From Gemmatimonadota bacterium (GTDB lineage Bacteria; GCA-2686955), in assembly GCA_026991065.1 (NCBI GenBank), contig JALXCG010000133.1, forward strand, positions 1-8,034: a stretch of DNA of 8,034 nt, written 5' to 3'. The first letter of the stretch is position 1. Each line of letters starts with the position of its first letter. Position numbers and translations under genes: made by a program. The notes beneath the pieces are model-generated. The model did no database searches. It saw only the letters and a program-made list of their open reading frames with translations, and was not told where the DNA came from. Positions 7,501 through 8,034 of the stretch are shown in pieces.

Positions 7501-7781
7501 ACGTCTACCCCAATCCGGCGCGCGATCACGCCCGGCTGCATTATCGCCTGGGTTCGACCGCTACCAGCGTGACCATTCGAGTTCTCAACATCCGCGGCGA
7601 AGAGAGTTCTTTCACCACCATCACGGACCCTTACCTTCTCGCCGCCGGGGATCAACACTGGGAGTGGAATGTGGCCCCCTTGGCTCGCGGTGTCTATTAC
7701 CTGCTTGTGGAAGTCCACAGCCCAACGGCCGTGGCCAGAACCACCATCAAGGCCGCCCTGCTGGGAGATTGCTGTGACTAG
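4545..7781 (+). CDS. Secreted M6-like pseudoprotease with FG-GAP propeller and C-terminal YPNP sorting-type domain
   Basis: 1078 residues, exported. The signal peptide is residues 1-41 (core VAALLLLLSGFSAGA, AxA cleavage). The M6 (immune-inhibitor-A type) domain spans about 100-540: LRVIALLVEF, a propeptide-proximal YFRRQLDHLEDYWETVSNGQ, the metal-site region FETGHFFGLPDLFDTG (293-308), a Met-turn-like WGIMGLGAWN, then GVLFWHIDEDV and KGVDLEEAGG. The first zinc-ligand His of HExxH is Phe293 (TTC at 5421-5423); Glu294 and His297 remain. Proteolytic activity is therefore doubtful. Seven FG-GAP/VCBS units follow, with calcium-loop centres near 564, 614, 672, 770, 817, 871 and 923, three of them degenerate, plus a loopless blade-like stretch at 721-746. 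A FlgD/type-A-sorting-like domain at 986-1070 starts AYVYPNPARDHARLHY. The GTG start overlaps the regulator stop (GTGA); no other ATG, GTG or TTG precedes the signal core. GC is higher than in the first half of the window. Adhesion or cell-surface binding is inferred. Confidence 0.9.
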   Translation: MRSSTPYSPRFAFFTRPHESERVAVPVAALLLLLSGFSAGATVHGPTGRAPSAALAHLAAPPSVIRPATRLSAFAEDGPAPVLETPRLLSSGRSFRPQSSLRVIALLVEFQPDTDPKTTGDGLFQSEPVWPDFQPHDPPYFRRQLDHLEDYWETVSNGQAGFTVDLDTRIHRLSAPLSRYGKDDDSLQRIADLLQDAIAAADPSLDFSPYGAVMVIHAGPGQESDLALDTPSDIWSSYLSAADIEEKLDLPNGIETDDGAIFTEGIVVPEMETQDADDEDPAKILATLGVMAFETGHFFGLPDLFDTGPLPQDSWGIGAWGIMGLGAWNANGFVPPHPCAWSKLRLGWATGMKIASGDTLALTPVEADPPSVLTARASPTDLFLATYRKGDLNSNGCFDFIDADGDSLFSYFDPLSGDRYLGSEFDYYLPTGPGTPCNGSTSGVLFWHIDEDVIAASAPPDVNLVNAEAGRKGVDLEEAGGVQNLDQYPGSWGDAGDFWTPGSSFGPDTQPDTRTNDGARSGWSFTIHTVADSAATVSAAIESSQDGWPVEIGEPLAGALLSTDFDHDGAADVVAIGASGQAYLIWGGTTVAPPLPLLAIEDGDQAVGQAAADLDLDGAPDLILTTRDGRVLALRLADSSAKRFTAPLPPPLPGSWGTPLGAAFLRDPAIADLNGDSEPEVVVFPLPQSPPQSDSPPDLVVLSATGGEMARATCAGPVSVPPAITADGRIAYLAGQTLHQARWSPAAGFHDEQSHALPTAVSTPLLALDIDQNGSEEVLLLEEEGRAHLFDDNLKEPPGWPIRLDAGLATPAAVADLGGDDRIDLIALTYDPIEIRRWDRSGNGIPDWKNPSLVAVGESLVIPRAGVLCGDLDADGIDEIIAALPSGQVKAISPGASGTATQPTPGFPLQASGEVSFTPLLADLDADRDLELVVATDPGLIMAWDLPATQPPSWAQRGATASRAGRFAGVYPSATAPPTELLTQAYVYPNPARDHARLHYRLGSTATSVTIRVLNIRGEESSFTTITDPYLLAAGDQHWEWNVAPLARGVYYLLVEVHSPTAVARTTIKAALLGDCCD
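7763..7768 (+). promoter_or_regulatory. Ribosome-binding site for the gene starting at 7774
   Basis: GGGAGA lies inside the last codons of the M6-like gene and ends five bases before GTG at 7774-7776. It is among the best Shine-Dalgarno matches in the window and supports a real translation start overlapping the M6 stop. Confidence 0.55.
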
Positions 7782-8034
7782 GAGCCTGTCGCACATTGTC
7801 TTCACTTCGCCCCGCATCCGTCCCTGCTCCGATCTCTGCGTTGCTAAGTCTTTGAAAGGCAACCAGCCTTCCTGCGGACTCAGCGCCTTGATCTCGAAAC
7901 AGGCCCGAACATGGGACTCGAAAGCCAATGTGCGACAGGCTCCTAGATTCGGGTCAGGACTCCATTCAAAGCTCTGGCGAGCCGGAATCGTCACGATTGG
8001 CAGTTGCGTCCTCACTCTCCTCGGGCCCCCGCCC
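7774..8034 (+). CDS. Start of a predicted exported protein, interrupted in frame by a small element (3' end outside window)
   Basis: The frame beginning with GTG at 7774 stays open to the window edge (87 codons). It overlaps the M6 stop codon by eight bases and has GGGAGA upstream. Codons from about 7948 read like an export signal: FGSGLHSKLWRAG followed by the hydrophobic IVTIGSCVLTLLG. Between start and signal lie 55 codons contributed by the inverted-repeat element at 7782-7942 plus one CTAG copy. Removing these in silico gives MTRFGSGLHSKLWRAG and then the hydrophobic core, a normal signal-peptide layout. Today translation may start at 7774 with a long n-region, or inside the right repeat at GTG 7930 (MRQAPRFGSG), or the gene may be damaged. 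A signal-anchor or a lipoprotein with an imperfect lipobox (IGSC) is possible. The family cannot be recognised from this fragment. Confidence 0.45.
   Translation, partial: MTRSLSHIVFTSPRIRPCSDLCVAKSLKGNQPSCGLSALISKQARTWDSKANVRQAPRFGSGLHSKLWRAGIVTIGSCVLTLLGPPP
7778..7798 (+). repeat. Left 21-bp terminal inverted repeat
   Basis: A perfect reverse complement of 7926-7946, with mismatches directly inside and outside. It contains the TAG stop codon of the M6-like gene at 7779-7781. Confidence 0.9.
7782..7942. mobile_element. MITE-like non-autonomous element, 161 bp, with CTAG target duplication
   Basis: Bases 7778-7798 and 7926-7946 are perfect 21-bp inverted copies. The outermost four bases are CTAG, a palindrome, so they can equally be read as a 4-bp target duplication (7778-7781 and 7943-7946) around an element beginning GAGCCTGTCGCACATTG and ending with its complement. 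The interior codes for no transposase and has a small hairpin AAGGC/GCCTT at 7856-7870. This size, perfect ends and short duplication fit a MITE mobilised by a transposase elsewhere. IS5-group elements favour YTAR targets with 4-bp duplication, so such a helper is conceivable but unproven. The alternative is a long-loop hairpin native to the operon. Insertion into CTAG at the M6 stop leaves that stop intact. Confidence 0.7.
7926..7946 (-). repeat. Right 21-bp terminal inverted repeat
   Basis: A perfect reverse complement of 7778-7798. It carries a GTG (7930) in the downstream reading frame that could act as a substitute start codon. Confidence 0.9.

Noticed and set aside
7401-8015. A 204-codon minus-strand frame covering the element and the end of the M6-like gene
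   Set aside because: It is a shadow of the M6 gene in GC-rich DNA; its N-terminal third only translates the inverted-repeat element and shows no domain.

Overview
The window is bacterial chromosomal DNA with ordinary protein-coding genes on both strands. There are no rRNA, tRNA or CRISPR features. The gene mix is a PEP-utilising pyruvate phosphate dikinase, a SpoIID/LytB-type lipoprotein, a PtsN-like EIIA, a short C4 zinc-ribbon protein, an NtrC/NtrX-type regulator, and a very large secreted M6-type protein with FG-GAP repeats and a C-terminal 'YPNP' FlgD/sorting-type domain. This mix suits a Gram-negative lineage near the FCB superphylum (Eisenbacteria-, Latescibacterota- or Krumholzibacteriota-like). 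That placement is inference from architecture only. GC rises visibly from the first half of the window to the M6 gene.

Layout. Positions 3-491 (+) are the C-terminal end of pyruvate phosphate dikinase, including the catalytic Cys. Positions 492-632 hold no gene but can fold into a closed multi-branch structure. Positions 633-1949 (+) encode a SpoIID-domain lipoprotein. Two convergent minus-strand genes follow, in the order ptsN-like EIIA (2813-2361) then C4 zinc-ribbon protein (2328-1990), probably one operon. Positions 2814-3171 are a divergent control region with two tandem hairpins close to the plus-strand gene. Positions 3172-4548 (+) encode a sigma-54-dependent response regulator. Its stop overlaps the GTG start of the 1078-residue M6-like protein (4545-7781).

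The most interesting part is the last 3.5 kb. The M6-like protein keeps nearly every family landmark, but the first zinc-ligand His of HExxH is Phe, so it looks like a secreted pseudoprotease joined to a beta-propeller. Exactly at its stop codon sits a compact element with perfect 21-bp inverted ends, best read as a 161-bp MITE-like insertion flanked by a CTAG duplication. Removing the element and one CTAG in silico restores a downstream gene. That gene has a good ribosome-binding site, a GTG start overlapping the M6 stop, and a signal-peptide-like N-terminus. The insertion adds exactly 55 codons and no stop, so the downstream frame is still open to the window edge.

How the genes may work together: the regulator, the M6-like protein and the downstream secreted protein are overlapping or nearly overlapping, and so are likely co-transcribed and translationally coupled. 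The EIIA and zinc-ribbon genes form a separate divergent unit. The dikinase and SpoIID genes are co-oriented, but nothing in the sequence shows a functional link between them.
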